DNA of 64,000 bases from Sulfurimonas sp. HSL-1716 (GCF_039645975.1 NZ_CP147918.1:496001-560000), one strand, 5' to 3'. Positions 1-10,244 are shown, numbered from the stretch's first letter. The notes: generated by a model not told the origin, from the letters alone. Numbers and translations are program-made.

Positions 1-395
<395 letters not shown>

Positions 396-406
396 TTTTT
401 CTCCTT

Positions 407-432
407 GCATGTAAGCACATCCGCTTACATGT
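407..432 (+). terminator. Hairpin after rpoC, possible terminator or attenuator
   Basis: Nine-base perfect arms (CATGTAAGC at 408-416 and GCTTACATG at 423-431) enclose a 6-base loop just after the rpoC stop. No clear T-run follows, so it may only reduce read-through from rpoC into rpsL or protect the mRNA 3' end. Confidence 0.45.
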
Positions 433-519
433 AAATAATCTAACCAACACTCTTGTATCAGTTTAATAAATACTTAAAATAAGCTAACTTTAATAGCTGA
501 TTATGTAAAATTACGCGTT

Positions 520-525
520 TATAAT
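520..525 (+). promoter_or_regulatory. Likely -10 box for the rpsL-rpsG-fusA transcript
   Basis: A consensus TATAAT lies 65 bases before the rpsL ATG in the AT-rich gap after the rpoC hairpin. No clear -35 box is visible, which is usual for vegetative promoters of Campylobacterota. The role is inferred from position and match only. Confidence 0.5.
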
Positions 526-589
526 TCTCTCTGTCATATGGGACTGAAGAGGATTAAATTCTACTGGAACATTTTAAGAAAGGAATTGT

Positions 590-964
590 ATGCCTACAAT
601 CAACCAATTGATTCGTAATGAGCGCAAAAAAGTGGTTAAAAAATCAAAATCGCCAGCGCTTGTTTCGTGTCCACAGCGTCGTGGTGTTTGTACTCGTGTT
701 TACACTACTACACCAAAAAAACCAAACTCTGCTTTACGTAAAGTAGCAAAAGTTCGTTTAACTTCAGGATTTGAAGTTATTTCATATATCGGTGGAGAGG
801 GTCACAACCTTCAAGAACACTCGATAGTACTAGTTCGCGGCGGTCGTATCAAAGACTTACCGGGGGTTAAATACCATATTGTACGTGGTGCGCTTGACAG
901 TGCCGGTGTTAAAGATCGTACTGTTGCTCGTTCTAAATACGGAACAAAAAAACCTAAAAAATAA
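590..964 (+). CDS. rpsL: 30S ribosomal protein S12
   Basis: The product is 124 residues, the normal S12 length. It starts with [14 protein letters not shown] and carries the decoding-centre motif [13 protein letters not shown], where the lysine associated with streptomycin sensitivity is the wild-type residue, and the later [13 protein letters not shown] segment. S12 sits at the 30S A site and monitors codon-anticodon pairing. An AAGGAA ribosome site lies just upstream of the ATG. It is first in an rpsL-rpsG-fusA (str) cluster. Confidence 0.98.
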   Translation: MPTINQLIRNERKKVVKKSKSPALVSCPQRRGVCTRVYTTTPKKPNSALRKVAKVRLTSGFEVISYIGGEGHNLQEHSIVLVRGGRIKDLPGVKYHIVRGALDSAGVKDRTVARSKYGTKKPKK

Positions 965-1022
965 TTTTTCACGAGTGTGACAGAAGCAGTAAAGCTTTTG
1001 AGTAAATTATCAAATTAATTGA

Positions 1023-1508
<486 letters not shown>

Positions 1509-1523
1509 TAGTTACTTTCCGTC

Positions 1524-1598
1524 GAACTTCACTTTTGTGAAGTTCTTACATGAAAACCTCTTTCATAAACTGAGAATCATCAGTTTATGAAAGAGGTT
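1524..1598 (+). terminator. Two consecutive hairpins between rpsG and fusA
   Basis: The first hairpin has 9-bp perfect arms (GAACTTCAC 1524-1532, GTGAAGTTC 1537-1545) around TTTT. The second has 19-bp perfect arms (1555-1573 and 1580-1598) around GAATCA. The second is not followed by a proper T-run; AAAAAAAGTTTTTT follows about 12 bases later. They probably act as a partial terminator or RNA-processing site inside the str cluster. Confidence 0.6.
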
Positions 1599-1636
1599 GG
1601 GCTCTCAAATAAAAAAAGTTTTTTAAGGTAAAATAA

Positions 1637-3727
1637 ATGGCAAGATCACATAAATTAGAAGATGTAAGAAACATCGGTATTGCTGCACACATCGATGCAG
1701 GAAAAACTACTACAACAGAACGTATTTTGTTCTATACGGGTGTTGAGCACAAGATCGGTGAGGTTCACGACGGTGCTGCTACAATGGACTGGATGGAGCA
1801 AGAGCAAGAGCGTGGTATTACGATCACTTCTGCTGCAACTACTTGTACATGGGCAGACAAACAGATCAATATTATCGATACTCCGGGCCACGTTGACTTC
1901 ACTATCGAAGTTGAGCGTTCTATGCGTGTGCTTGACGGTGCAGTTTCTGTTTTCTGTGCTGTCGGCGGTGTCCAGCCACAATCTGAGACTGTTTGGAGAC
2001 AAAGAAACCGTTACGGTGTACCTTCTATCGTTTTCGTTAACAAAATGGATAGAACGGGTGCAGATTTCTATGAAGTCGAAAGACAGATCCGTGAGCGTCT
2101 AAAAGGAAATCCTGTGCCTATACAGCTGCCGATAGGTGCTGAAGATGGTTTCCAAGGTGTTGTTGATCTTGTTAAAATGAAAGCGATCGTATGGGATCAA
2201 GATGCTGCGATGGGCTCGAACTACCACGTAGAGGATATTCCGGCGGACATGATGGACAAAGCTGAAGAGTATCGTGAAAAAATGATCGAATCAATATCTG
2301 AAGTAGACGGTAACGAAGAGCTTATGGAAAAATTCCTTGAGGGCGAAGAGTTGACTGAAGACGAGATCGTCGCAGGTATCAAAGCTGCAACGGTTGCTAT
2401 GCATATCGTTCCGATGACGGCGGGTACTGCGTTTAAAAACAAAGGTGTTCAAACTCTGCTTGACGCTGTTGTCGCTTATCTTCCGGCACCTACTGAAGTA
2501 CCGCAGATCAAAGGTACGATGATGGAAGATGAAACTAAAGAGGTTACTGTCGAATCAACTGATAACGGTCCATTCGCATCACTTGCGTTTAAGATCATGA
2601 CCGACCCGTTCGTCGGACAGTTGACATTTATCCGTGTTTACCGCGGGTCTTTAGAATCCGGTTCATATGTCCACAACTCTACAAAAGATAAAAAAGAGCG
2701 TATCGGACGTATCATGAAGATGCATGCTATCAAGCGCGAAGAGGTAAAAGAGATCTATGCGGGCGAAATCGGTGCGGTTGTCGGTCTAAAATCGACAACT
2801 ACGGGAGATACATTGTGTTCGGAAAAAGATCTTGTAGTATTGGAAAGAATGGATTTCCCAGAGCCGGTTATCTCTGTTGCTGTCGAGCCTAAAACAAAAG
2901 CGGATCAAGAAAAAATGGGTATCGCTCTTGGCAAGCTTGCTGCTGAAGATCCGTCATTTAGAGTTCATACAGATGAAGAAACAGGTCAAACTATTATTTC
3001 CGGTATGGGAGAGCTTCACCTTGAGATCATCGTTGACCGTATGAAGCGTGAGTTCAAAGTAGAAGCAGAAGTAGGTGCACCGCAGGTTTCTTACCGTGAA
3101 GCGATCAAATCTGAAGTTGAACAAGAATACAAATACGCAAAACAATCCGGAGGTCGCGGACAGTTTGGTCACGTCTTCTTGCGTATCAAGCCTAATGAAG
3201 CGGGTGCCGGTTTCAAATTTAACAATGAGATCAAAGGCGGGGTTATTCCAAAAGAGTATATTCCTGCAATTGAAAAAGGTGTCAGTGAAGCGATGCAAGG
3301 CGGTGTCCTTGCCGGTTATCCGATCGAAGATGTCGAAGTTACTGTATATGACGGTTCATATCATGAAGTCGATTCTAACGAGATGGCGTTCAAACTTGCC
3401 GCTTCTATGGGATTCAAAGAGGGATGTAGAAAAGCGGGTGCTGCGATTCTAGAACCGTTAATGAAAGTCGAAGTGGAAGTTCCGGAAGATTATATGGGTG
3501 ATGTTATCGGTGACCTTAACCGCCGCCGCGGTCAAGTCAACAACATGGGTGACCGTGCAGGTAACAAGATCGTCGATGCATACGTGCCGTTATCTGAGAT
3601 GTTCGGTTACTCAACAGACCTTCGTTCAGCTACTCAAGGACGTGCAACGTACTCTATGGAATTCCATCACTATGAAGAGGTTCCGAGAAACGTTTCTGAA
3701 GAGATTATCAAAAAACGTAACGGATAA
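1637..3727 (+). CDS. fusA: Translation elongation factor G
   Basis: The 696-residue product matches full-length EF-G. The GTPase P-loop AHIDAGKT is at residues 17-24, the switch region reads [12 protein letters not shown] and the G3 motif is [12 protein letters not shown] drives ribosomal translocation and, with RRF, recycling. The later domain with GGRGQFGHV and the C-terminal [13 protein letters not shown] motif are complete. It is the third gene of the str cluster, 128 bases after rpsG; tuf is not the next gene here. Confidence 0.98.
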   Translation: MARSHKLEDVRNIGIAAHIDAGKTTTTERILFYTGVEHKIGEVHDGAATMDWMEQEQERGITITSAATTCTWADKQINIIDTPGHVDFTIEVERSMRVLDGAVSVFCAVGGVQPQSETVWRQRNRYGVPSIVFVNKMDRTGADFYEVERQIRERLKGNPVPIQLPIGAEDGFQGVVDLVKMKAIVWDQDAAMGSNYHVEDIPADMMDKAEEYREKMIESISEVDGNEELMEKFLEGEELTEDEIVAGIKAATVAMHIVPMTAGTAFKNKGVQTLLDAVVAYLPAPTEVPQIKGTMMEDETKEVTVESTDNGPFASLAFKIMTDPFVGQLTFIRVYRGSLESGSYVHNSTKDKKERIGRIMKMHAIKREEVKEIYAGEIGAVVGLKSTTTGDTLCSEKDLVVLERMDFPEPVISVAVEPKTKADQEKMGIALGKLAAEDPSFRVHTDEETGQTIISGMGELHLEIIVDRMKREFKVEAEVGAPQVSYREAIKSEVEQEYKYAKQSGGRGQFGHVFLRIKPNEAGAGFKFNNEIKGGVIPKEYIPAIEKGVSEAMQGGVLAGYPIEDVEVTVYDGSYHEVDSNEMAFKLAASMGFKEGCRKAGAAILEPLMKVEVEVPEDYMGDVIGDLNRRRGQVNNMGDRAGNKIVDAYVPLSEMFGYSTDLRSATQGRATYSMEFHHYEEVPRNVSEEIIKKRNG

Positions 3728-3735
3728 TCATCTCA

Positions 3736-3753
3736 ACACTCCTTTTGGAGTGT
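3736..3753 (+). terminator. Hairpin terminator after fusA
   Basis: ACACTCC-TTTT-GGAGTGT forms a 7-bp stem 9 bases after the fusA stop. A T-rich run (TTTTTTTATTTTT) follows about 17 bases later. This is plausibly the end of the str transcript. Confidence 0.55.
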
Positions 3754-3823
3754 CCTCTGCAATTTATCTTTTTTTATTTTTGCCGATATCTATTCCGCTA
3801 TATAATAACCGTTAGGAACTGTA

Positions 3824-4495
3824 ATGTTAAAACTGTTTATTCTATCCGTTGTCTTTTTCTTTTCATTTGCCAAAAACCCTGCTGTTTACTCTCTGCTCGG
3901 CGATGTCGTTTATAATAATGTCAGCGAAATCAAAAGACTTTCCGATCTTTCTTTGTTTAGTTCCGAAAAACAAAATATCATCGAGTATGCTGCTGAGTGC
4001 GAAGAGTTAAAAAAGAAGGGGTTTTCTATCGAAGCAGGCGACGTGAAATATGATAAAATGGAGTATCTCAGCGAGCTTAGAAAGCTTTCTAAGATCAACG
4101 ACCGTTTTGTCAGGCTTGCCAATACCAAATTTATAAAATCTATCGATGATAACGACATTGGAACATTTAAAGAGCTGATAGATCTGAAAATCGTAAATAA
4201 ACAAGCAGAAAAAGAAAAAATAAGAAACTTTATATCCGAGCATAAAGCTCAACTTGAAACTACGCAGTATTATATGACGTATAAAGAAGAGATGGAAAAA
4301 GATAAGATAGAAAAAGAACGTTTAAGCAAGCAAAGAAATAAAAACTACGCTAAAGAGAAATATTCCAACATCGAAAGAATCAGGGATAAAGATAAAAAAC
4401 GTCAGGAATCATTGAAAAAAGAGCTTGAAAAGATGGTGGAAGATAAAAAGAAACAGATATATAAGCAGCAAAAAGAGGGATTACAAAACTATTAA
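3824..4495 (+). CDS. Putative secreted coiled-coil protein, unknown function
   Basis: I do not recognise this 223-residue protein. Residues 1-17 form a lysine-led hydrophobic stretch (MLKLFILSVVFFFSFA) that looks like a signal peptide. The last ~90 residues are almost entirely Lys/Glu/Arg/Gln with scattered Leu/Ile, which suggests a long alpha-helical or coiled-coil tail in the periplasm. GGAAC lies before the ATG. The gene ends in a 3-base convergent overlap with the stop of bpt, so the two transcripts must meet here. Confidence 0.7.
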   Translation: MLKLFILSVVFFFSFAKNPAVYSLLGDVVYNNVSEIKRLSDLSLFSSEKQNIIEYAAECEELKKKGFSIEAGDVKYDKMEYLSELRKLSKINDRFVRLANTKFIKSIDDNDIGTFKELIDLKIVNKQAEKEKIRNFISEHKAQLETTQYYMTYKEEMEKDKIEKERLSKQRNKNYAKEKYSNIERIRDKDKKRQESLKKELEKMVEDKKKQIYKQQKEGLQNY

Positions 4496-5205
4496 TCCCA
4501 TATATCCTCTTGCTCCTCCAATGGTCTTCCCTGTAGTGTCAGATAGGGTTTAAACTGACTTTTATAAGATAGGCTTTCGCACTCTTTTACGTAATATCCG
4601 AGATATATCCATTTTTTATCATATATCTTGGCAAATGCAATCTGCCTGTATAGAGAATATTTTCCAAGAGAGAGATTTTTATATTCGGGGTCATAATAAA
4701 AGTATATCGACGATATGCCGTTGTCAAGGATATCTATAAGATCCACTCCTATAAGTTTGTCTTGATCGTAATACAACACTTCATGTCCGAAGCTGTCATG
4801 TCCGCTGACAAAAGAGGTATAGTAATTTTTTGCATCGGTCTGATTGTTGTCCCATCCCTTTTTTTGATGCATATAGCGATGATACTTATTAAAAAGGTCA
4901 ATGTGCTTTTGTGTTACCGTAGGGTGCTGCAATACGGTTTTGATATGACTGTTTTTTCTGATAATTCTGCGTTCTGATTTTGAAAAATTATAATTTTGCG
5001 CGTCGATTTTAACGCTTTGGCACTCGCTGCATCCTTCGCATATCGGTCTGAAAAACATTTTACCGAATCTTCTCCATCCCCGTTGTGTCAGAGTCATACA
5101 ATAAGCACTGCTGCATTCGGACAATATCTTGTAATGTGCGGTCTGCTCTTTATTTTGAAGGTAGGAGCATTTGTCGGTCAGTGTGCATTCTTTTAATAGT
5201 TTCAT
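4492..5205 (-). CDS. bpt: Leucyl/arginyl-tRNA--protein transferase (N-end rule)
   Basis: The enzyme adds an amino acid from aminoacyl-tRNA to N-terminal Asp/Glu of proteins, marking them for ClpSAP degradation. From the chosen ATG at 5205 it is 237 residues. The N-terminal cysteines (CTLTDKCSYL, SSAYCMTLTQRGWRRFG, CEGCSECQSVK) and the GNAT-like C-terminal half (GVDLIDILDNGISSIYFYYDP) match the ATE/Bpt family. An upstream extension to 5274 is open but would overlap the divergent small gene at 5251, so the internal start is preferred. Whether Leu or Arg is transferred cannot be told by eye; Bpt-type is usual in this phylum. Confidence 0.88.
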   Translation of the reverse strand: MKLLKECTLTDKCSYLQNKEQTAHYKILSECSSAYCMTLTQRGWRRFGKMFFRPICEGCSECQSVKIDAQNYNFSKSERRIIRKNSHIKTVLQHPTVTQKHIDLFNKYHRYMHQKKGWDNNQTDAKNYYTSFVSGHDSFGHEVLYYDQDKLIGVDLIDILDNGISSIYFYYDPEYKNLSLGKYSLYRQIAFAKIYDKKWIYLGYYVKECESLSYKSQFKPYLTLQGRPLEEQEDIWD

Positions 5206-5250
5206 AATAGAGATTTTATAATAATATCCGTAAATAGTGTATAATTTTGA

Positions 5251-5571
5251 ATGCTTGAATTTATAATAAAACATAAAATAATGTTATTTCGTACGATCGG
5301 CATACTCTTTTTAGTAGGCGGAATCGCTGCTCTTTTTTGGACAAAACCCGATACCGCTTTGACCGAGAACCAGATCGCAGAAGCAAATATAGCCAGAATG
5401 GAGGCAAGTCTGCCTAAAAGCGTAGTCTCTGCGAAAAAAAAGCCCAAACCTCCCTCTTTTATGAAAGCATACAAAGAAAAACAAAAAGAACATATCCGCT
5501 ATCTTGTGATCTTCTTTATAATAAGCGGTATTGTGTTTTTAGCGTATAGTTTTATAAAAAAGAGAGAGTAG
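5251..5571 (+). CDS. Small two-helix membrane protein, unknown function
   Basis: The 106-residue protein has one hydrophobic segment near residues 12-30 (FRTIGILFLVGGIAALFW), a basic proline/lysine middle (KKKPKPPSF) and a second hydrophobic segment near 82-100. The start may be the ATG at 5251 or the ATG at 5281. It is divergent from bpt, 45 bases away, and ends beside a cluster of palindromic repeats. No family is recognised. Confidence 0.65.
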   Translation: MLEFIIKHKIMLFRTIGILFLVGGIAALFWTKPDTALTENQIAEANIARMEASLPKSVVSAKKKPKPPSFMKAYKEKQKEHIRYLVIFFIISGIVFLAYSFIKKRE

Positions 5572-5572
5572 G

Positions 5573-5700
5573 TTTTCTAAAGTAACCGCCTTATGAGCGG
5601 TTTTCCAAAGAAATAGATTAAGATCTATTTTCTGAAGAAATATTTTACTTCGTAAAAACGCTACTGCTTATTTTCTAAAGAAACAGGTCAAGACCTGTTT
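5573..5700. repeat. Cluster of four related palindrome-bearing repeats overlapping the prfB stop
   Basis: Four units begin with TTTTCTAAAG or a close variant at 5573, 5601, 5628 and 5671, and each carries its own inverted repeat. These are AACCGC/GCGGTT in unit 1, AAATAGAT-TAAG-ATCTATTT in unit 2 (5611-5630), TTTTAC-TTC-GTAAAA in unit 3 (5643-5657) and AAACAGGT-CAAG-ACCTGTTT in unit 4 (5681-5700). The arms differ between units but always pair, and the loops of units 2 and 4 share AAG. Unit 4 contains the prfB stop codon (5688-5690). They lie between two converging genes and could serve as a bidirectional terminator. Confidence 0.75.
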
Positions 5701-6785
5701 TGGGCGATAAGTACGCCTTCTATCATCGCATCTATATCACCGTCGAGAATAGCGGTGACATTTGTGAAGGCTTCGTTACTTCTGGTATCTTTTACCTGTT
5801 GATAGGGTTGAAGAACATAAGAACGTATCTGATGCCCCCATCCTATCTCGCTCTTTTCGATTCCCGCCTCTTTTGCCTTTTTCTGTTCGAGTTCATATTC
5901 GTAAAGGCGTGATTTAAGCATCTTCATTGCGGTAGCTTTGTTCTTATGCTGGCTTCTGTCGTTTTGACACTGGACGATGATATTGGTCGGAATATGGGTA
6001 ATGCGGATGGCCGACTCCGTTTTATTGACGTGCTGTCCGCCTGCACCGGATGCGCGATACGTGTCGATGCGGATATCTTTGTCTTCTATGACGATGTTTA
6101 TATTATCATCGATCTCGGGTGACACCATAACCGAAGTGAAAGAGGTATGACGTTTTGCATTGGAGTCAAAGGGTGATATGCGGACAAGCCTGTGAATACC
6201 GTTTTCGACCTTTAAGTAGCCGTAGGCGTTCTCACCGGATATCAGGATGGAGGCATCTTTTATACCGGCTTCTTCACCGTCTTGATAATCGAGCGTTTCG
6301 ACTTTAAAATCATGTCTCTCTGCCCATCTTTTATACATTCTAAGGAGTATGGATGCCCAATCTTGAGATTCCGTACCTCCGGCTCCCGGGTGAATGGAAA
6401 CTATAGCATTGTTGGGATCGGTCTCACCGCTCAATAGGACGCTTATCTCCATTTGACGGACATAGCTTTCCAGATTATCCGCTTCTTCAAAGAGCGTATT
6501 CATCGTATCTTCGTCGTTTTCGTCTTTTGCCATCTCATAGAGCTCTTTGGCATCGTTCAGTGCTCCAAAAGCATCTTTGTATTTTTTTAGTTTTCTTTCC
6601 AACTGGGTTTTCTCTTTTTGAATAACCGCCGCATTTGACGTGTCGTTCCAAAACTCCTGATCGTTCTCTAAGGCTTCGATCTCTTTGAGACGGGCTTCTA
6701 TCTTATCCGGCTCGACGACTCCCGCGATATTTTTCATCTTAAGCTGCAGTGTTTTTAAAAGTTCTGTATATTCGTAATTATCCAT
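5688..6785 (-). CDS. prfB: Peptide chain release factor 2
   Basis: The 365-residue protein terminates translation at UGA and UAA. The stop-recognition tripeptide SPF (in [16 protein letters not shown]) and the peptidyl-hydrolysis motif GGQ (in [14 protein letters not shown]) are both present. The frame is continuous from ATG to stop; there is no in-frame UGA near codon 25, so the autoregulatory +1 frameshift known from E. coli prfB is absent. The stop codon lies in the loop of a perfect hairpin. It is divergent from panC with facing -10 boxes. Confidence 0.97.
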   Translation of the reverse strand: MDNYEYTELLKTLQLKMKNIAGVVEPDKIEARLKEIEALENDQEFWNDTSNAAVIQKEKTQLERKLKKYKDAFGALNDAKELYEMAKDENDEDTMNTLFEEADNLESYVRQMEISVLLSGETDPNNAIVSIHPGAGGTESQDWASILLRMYKRWAERHDFKVETLDYQDGEEAGIKDASILISGENAYGYLKVENGIHRLVRISPFDSNAKRHTSFTSVMVSPEIDDNINIVIEDKDIRIDTYRASGAGGQHVNKTESAIRITHIPTNIIVQCQNDRSQHKNKATAMKMLKSRLYEYELEQKKAKEAGIEKSEIGWGHQIRSYVLQPYQQVKDTRSNEAFTNVTAILDGDIDAMIEGVLIAQNRS

Positions 6786-6804
6786 AAAAGATTTCCTAAT
6801 GTTG

Positions 6805-6820
6805 TATAATTGCGATTATA
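6805..6820. promoter_or_regulatory. Facing -10 boxes of prfB and panC
   Basis: TATAAT at 6805-6810 on the plus strand lies 29 bases before panC. Its counterpart at 6815-6820 reads TATAAT on the minus strand, 30 bases before prfB. The 53-base divergent gap therefore holds two nearly overlapping promoters, so the genes may compete for polymerase. Confidence 0.5.
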
Positions 6821-6838
6821 TATCACAGAGGCTTAAAA

Positions 6839-7660
6839 ATGAGAGTTTTTCAATCCCCCGCAGAGCTAAAAAACGAGTTAAGAAGTTTAGACGGCAGTAT
6901 AGGATTTGTTCCGACAATGGGAGCACTCCACAACGGACATATATCGTTAATTAAAAAAGCAAAAGAGCAAAATGATATCGTTGTTGTCTCTATATTCGTC
7001 AATCCTACGCAGTTTTTAAAAGGGGAAGATCTTGAGAAATATCCAAGACGTCAGGACGCCGATAAACGTGTGTGTGAATTGGCGGGGGTAGATTATCTCT
7101 TTTATCCCGATGCAAACGACATATATGAAAAAGACGAAGTTTCTCTCTGTGCTCCTAACGTAAGAGGATATATCCTAGAGGGCAGCTCCCGTCCGGGACA
7201 TTTTAGCGGGGTACTTACCGTTGTCATGAAACTTTTAAACATCGTCAGACCCGCAAACGCATACTTCGGTAAAAAAGACGCACAGCAGCTGAATTTGATA
7301 ACTCTGATGGCAAAGCAGATGTTCATGGACGTGAACATCGTACCTGTCGATACTATGCGTGATGCTTTCGGATTGGCACTGAGCAGCAGAAACGATTATC
7401 TTTCCGCCCAAGAGAGGGAAGAAGCATTAAAGATCCCTGCATCTTTAAAGAAGGCTACGAGCATGATCATGTCGGGTATATGTGAGAGCGACAGGATAAT
7501 CGAGCAGATGAGAGCTATACTTTCACCGCTTGAGATATCTTACGTGGCTGTGGTCGATCGAGAGTTTAAACCCCTTCAAAGAGTAGAACCGGGCAATACG
7601 ATAATTCTGGTCGAAGCGGTATCGGGCACTACGAGACTACTTGACAATATTTGGCTTTAG
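6839..7660 (+). CDS. panC: Pantothenate synthetase (pantoate--beta-alanine ligase)
   Basis: The enzyme joins pantoate and beta-alanine with ATP to give pantothenate, the precursor of coenzyme A. The 273-residue protein has the nucleotidyl-transferase signature PTMGALHNGH near residues 24-33, the ATP/pantoate site GVLTVVMKLLNIVRPANAYF and FGKKDAQQL, and the KMSKS-like LSSRNDYLS loop. It stands alone (panB and panD are not adjacent) and overlaps the convergent penicillin-binding protein gene by 24 bases. Confidence 0.96.
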   Translation: MRVFQSPAELKNELRSLDGSIGFVPTMGALHNGHISLIKKAKEQNDIVVVSIFVNPTQFLKGEDLEKYPRRQDADKRVCELAGVDYLFYPDANDIYEKDEVSLCAPNVRGYILEGSSRPGHFSGVLTVVMKLLNIVRPANAYFGKKDAQQLNLITLMAKQMFMDVNIVPVDTMRDAFGLALSSRNDYLSAQEREEALKIPASLKKATSMIMSGICESDRIIEQMRAILSPLEISYVAVVDREFKPLQRVEPGNTIILVEAVSGTTRLLDNIWL

Positions 7661-9406
7661 GTAGTTTTCATCGATTAAAAGATCGACTATCTTTTTAAAT
7701 ACCGGCACGGCAGTCTGTGCTGCAAAATGATTGTTTGTCGGTTGTACGACCACGACACCGATTGTATATTTGTGGCTGGCATCGTTTGCAAAGCCCAAAA
7801 AGGATGTGTTGTATTTATAGACATACTCCCCCTCTTCGACTATATGAGCAGTTCCTGTCTTTCCTCCCACTTCAATGCCCGGTGTAATGGCTTTTTTCCC
7901 TGTTCCTTCCTGTACCGTTTTAATGAGAATTTTCTTCATTCTTTCTGCAGTTGCAGGATCTATAACCTGATGACTGGTATCCATAGGTATCTTTGTGACC
8001 TTTCCGTCTTTGTCTATAAGTGAAGAGACTAAGGTCGGTATCACTTCTCTTCCGTTATTATTAAAAGCGTCGTAGGCGTTTATCAGCTGTATAAGCGTCA
8101 CTTTCATGCCGTACCCGTATGATGCGGTGGCTTTGTATATTTCATCGTCGAGCTGCGAAGATGTCGGGATCGATCCCTCTTTTTCATATGAAAGGTCTAT
8201 ATTTGTTTTATGAGAAAGTCCAAACCGGCTCAGTCCTTCATAAAAATCAAGTCCGCTTAACTTTTGCGCAAGCTGTGCCATACCGATATTGGATGAATAG
8301 ACGATAACATTCTCCGCACTAAGCCAATCGAACTTATGCTCGTCGGTTATGACTTTTCTGCCTATCTTGAACTTTCCGTTGTGACCGTTTACCAGATCAT
8401 AGGGGTTTACCAGCTTTTTTTCCAAGAGCAGAGTAAAGGTCAGAGGCTTGATGACCGAACCGGGTTCAAAAGCATACTCAATAGCCCAGGTGTTCAGTGA
8501 AGGATAGTCGCTTTTTAATATATTTTGAGGAAGATATCTGTTTGAGCTTGCCAGAGACAGTATTCTGCCGTCTTTTGAGGACATGATCACGGCCATTATA
8601 TGTTTTGCGTCAAGCTCTTTTTTCATTTTGTCCAAAATTCTCTCGACTTTTATCTGGAGCGTCACAGGAATGTTCAGTTTAACGTCCAACCCGTCGATGC
8701 CGGGCTTTGTATAGCTGTCTTTGTTGAGTATCATATAGTTGTTTACGTCTCTTGGCGCGAACTGTTTGGCGTCCTGTTTCGATGAGAGCTCGTCTTCATA
8801 GCGTTTTTCCACGCCTTTGACCCCGCGTATCTTTGTGTAACCGTCATCTTCTATTTTGTGAGGATAGCCGATAACAGGAGTCAAAAGATTTCCGTACGGA
8901 TAGATCCTTGCTTCGCCGCTTTCTATGATATTGAGGCCCTGCATCGAGCGTATATGCGTTTTTGGGTTTTCGATCTCGACGAACACCTTGTAGCGTCTAA
9001 GCTCAAATGCAAGATTCTTTAAGTATTGAGCCTGTTTGGAATTGATGTTGTAGCTCAACACTACGACACCTTTCTTTTTATACAGAAGTTTTTGTATCTC
9101 TTTTGGATCGATATTGCTGTATATGCTAAACAGCTGTATAAAGAGATCCATTTTTTTCGGATCGATATAGTTGGTATTGACGATCGCCTTGTAAAGCTTC
9201 TGCGTTGTTGCTATATGAAAGCCGTCGGCACTGATGATATTGCCTCTTTTGGCGTTGGACGTGTCGGAAGTGTAAAGGGAGGGGATATCTCTGGGATTTA
9301 TCGCCGTAAAAAGCATAACGCTTAAAAAGACGACAAAACCTAGAACTATGATGGAAAAAAGAAGAAATATCTTATTTGATTTGGTTCTGTTTGAGATATT
9401 TTGCAT
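7637..9406 (-). CDS. ftsI: Penicillin-binding protein 2 / FtsI-type peptidoglycan transpeptidase
   Basis: The 589-residue protein is a monofunctional class B transpeptidase that cross-links peptidoglycan, probably at the septum. One membrane anchor lies at residues 13-34. The active-site motifs are S317-V-I-K320 in EPGSVIKP, S371-S-N373 and K516-T-G-T. It is the last gene of the flgB-flgC-fliE-pbp operon, 15 bases after fliE; the same order occurs in Campylobacter (pbpB) and Helicobacter (ftsI). This couples a cell-wall enzyme to flagellar rod genes. PBP2/MrdA is the alternative assignment. Confidence 0.92.
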   Translation of the reverse strand: MQNISNRTKSNKIFLLFSIIVLGFVVFLSVMLFTAINPRDIPSLYTSDTSNAKRGNIISADGFHIATTQKLYKAIVNTNYIDPKKMDLFIQLFSIYSNIDPKEIQKLLYKKKGVVVLSYNINSKQAQYLKNLAFELRRYKVFVEIENPKTHIRSMQGLNIIESGEARIYPYGNLLTPVIGYPHKIEDDGYTKIRGVKGVEKRYEDELSSKQDAKQFAPRDVNNYMILNKDSYTKPGIDGLDVKLNIPVTLQIKVERILDKMKKELDAKHIMAVIMSSKDGRILSLASSNRYLPQNILKSDYPSLNTWAIEYAFEPGSVIKPLTFTLLLEKKLVNPYDLVNGHNGKFKIGRKVITDEHKFDWLSAENVIVYSSNIGMAQLAQKLSGLDFYEGLSRFGLSHKTNIDLSYEKEGSIPTSSQLDDEIYKATASYGYGMKVTLIQLINAYDAFNNNGREVIPTLVSSLIDKDGKVTKIPMDTSHQVIDPATAERMKKILIKTVQEGTGKKAITPGIEVGGKTGTAHIVEEGEYVYKYNTSFLGFANDASHKYTIGVVVVQPTNNHFAAQTAVPVFKKIVDLLIDENYLKPNIVK

Positions 9407-9421
9407 GAAAAGCTGAACTGC

Positions 9422-9724
9422 TTACATTTGGGTTCTGCTGATCTCTTTGTATGCGTTCAATGCTTTGTTGCGTACCTCTAACATCAGTTTCATACTTATC
9501 TCCGCCTTGTCGATAGCAAGAGCCGCTTGATGAAGATCTTTTACCTGCCCCGTAGCTATGTCGCTCATAGCTTTTTCGCTGTCTTTTTGAAGATCGTTCA
9601 CTTCGTTCATGGCAGATTTCAGTTTATCGGCAAAAGCTTCTCCCGTATTGGGTGTTTGTGAGACAGAAGACTTTTTATTTAAAAGATCGGCTGTTGAGAG
9701 GCCGTTGATATTATTGATTGCCAT
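9422..9724 (-). CDS. fliE: Flagellar hook-basal body protein FliE
   Basis: The 100-residue protein joins the MS ring to the rod inside the flagellar basal body. The C-terminal pattern DLHQAALAIDKAEISMKLML and EVRNKALNAYKEISRTQM is the FliE signature, and the N-terminus is short and polar as in the family. It lies 15 bases after flgC in the rod operon. Export is through the flagellar type III apparatus, in keeping with the lack of a signal peptide. Confidence 0.95.
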   Translation of the reverse strand: MAINNINGLSTADLLNKKSSVSQTPNTGEAFADKLKSAMNEVNDLQKDSEKAMSDIATGQVKDLHQAALAIDKAEISMKLMLEVRNKALNAYKEISRTQM

Positions 9725-9739
9725 AATTTATTCCTTGCC

Positions 9740-10234
9740 TTACTGTAAAAGAGAAATAGCACTTGTTGCCATGTTTTTCGCACTTTCAAATGCGGCAACA
9801 TTAGCTTGATACGAACGTGTCGCTTCAACTAAATCGGCCATTTCCACAACTGGATTAATATTTGGATACGCCACATACCCGTTTGCATCAGCATCGGGAT
9901 GCGTCGGGTCATATTTCATCTTCGGTTTCGTATCGTCGCGCGATATCTTGTCAACTACTACACTCATTATAGCAGGATTTACTTTATTACCAACTTGACC
10001 TTCATCCAGCGGGTCTTCGTATCTTGCGGAATTCGTTTCGCCGTTTATAGCCTTATTTATCTCATCGTTAAAATTTATAGCCTTGAAAACGACCTCTTTG
10101 CGGCGATACGGTCCGCCTTCTGCTGTACGTGTCGTTTGTGCATTGGCAATGTTTGATGATATGACGTCTACACGCGTCCTTTGTGCAGAGAGTCCGTAAC
10201 CGCTGATGTCAAAACTGCTTAAAAAATTACTCAT
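9740..10234 (-). CDS. flgC: Flagellar basal-body rod protein FlgC
   Basis: The 164-residue proximal-rod protein has the N-terminal axial motif FDISGYGLSAQRTRVDVISS followed by NIANAQTTRT. The C-terminal motif is NINPVVEMADLVEATRSYQA, then NVAAFESAKNM. Both are needed for coiled-coil packing of axial proteins. The middle (residues ~50-110) is charged and variable. It is the second gene after flgB, with a 10-base gap, so translation is probably coupled. Confidence 0.96.
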   Translation of the reverse strand: MSNFLSSFDISGYGLSAQRTRVDVISSNIANAQTTRTAEGGPYRRKEVVFKAINFNDEINKAINGETNSARYEDPLDEGQVGNKVNPAIMSVVVDKISRDDTKPKMKYDPTHPDADANGYVAYPNINPVVEMADLVEATRSYQANVAAFESAKNMATSAISLLQ

Positions 10235-10244
10235 GATCGATTTC

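Noticed and set aside
5206-5274. N-terminal extension of bpt to 5274
   Set aside because: It would add 23 residues unlike the family and overlap a divergent gene; the ATG at 5205 starts the conserved region.
5573-5700. CRISPR-like repeat array
   Set aside because: Units are 27-43 bases with no constant repeat of usable length or unique spacers, and no cas genes are nearby; structure fits small palindromic repeats.
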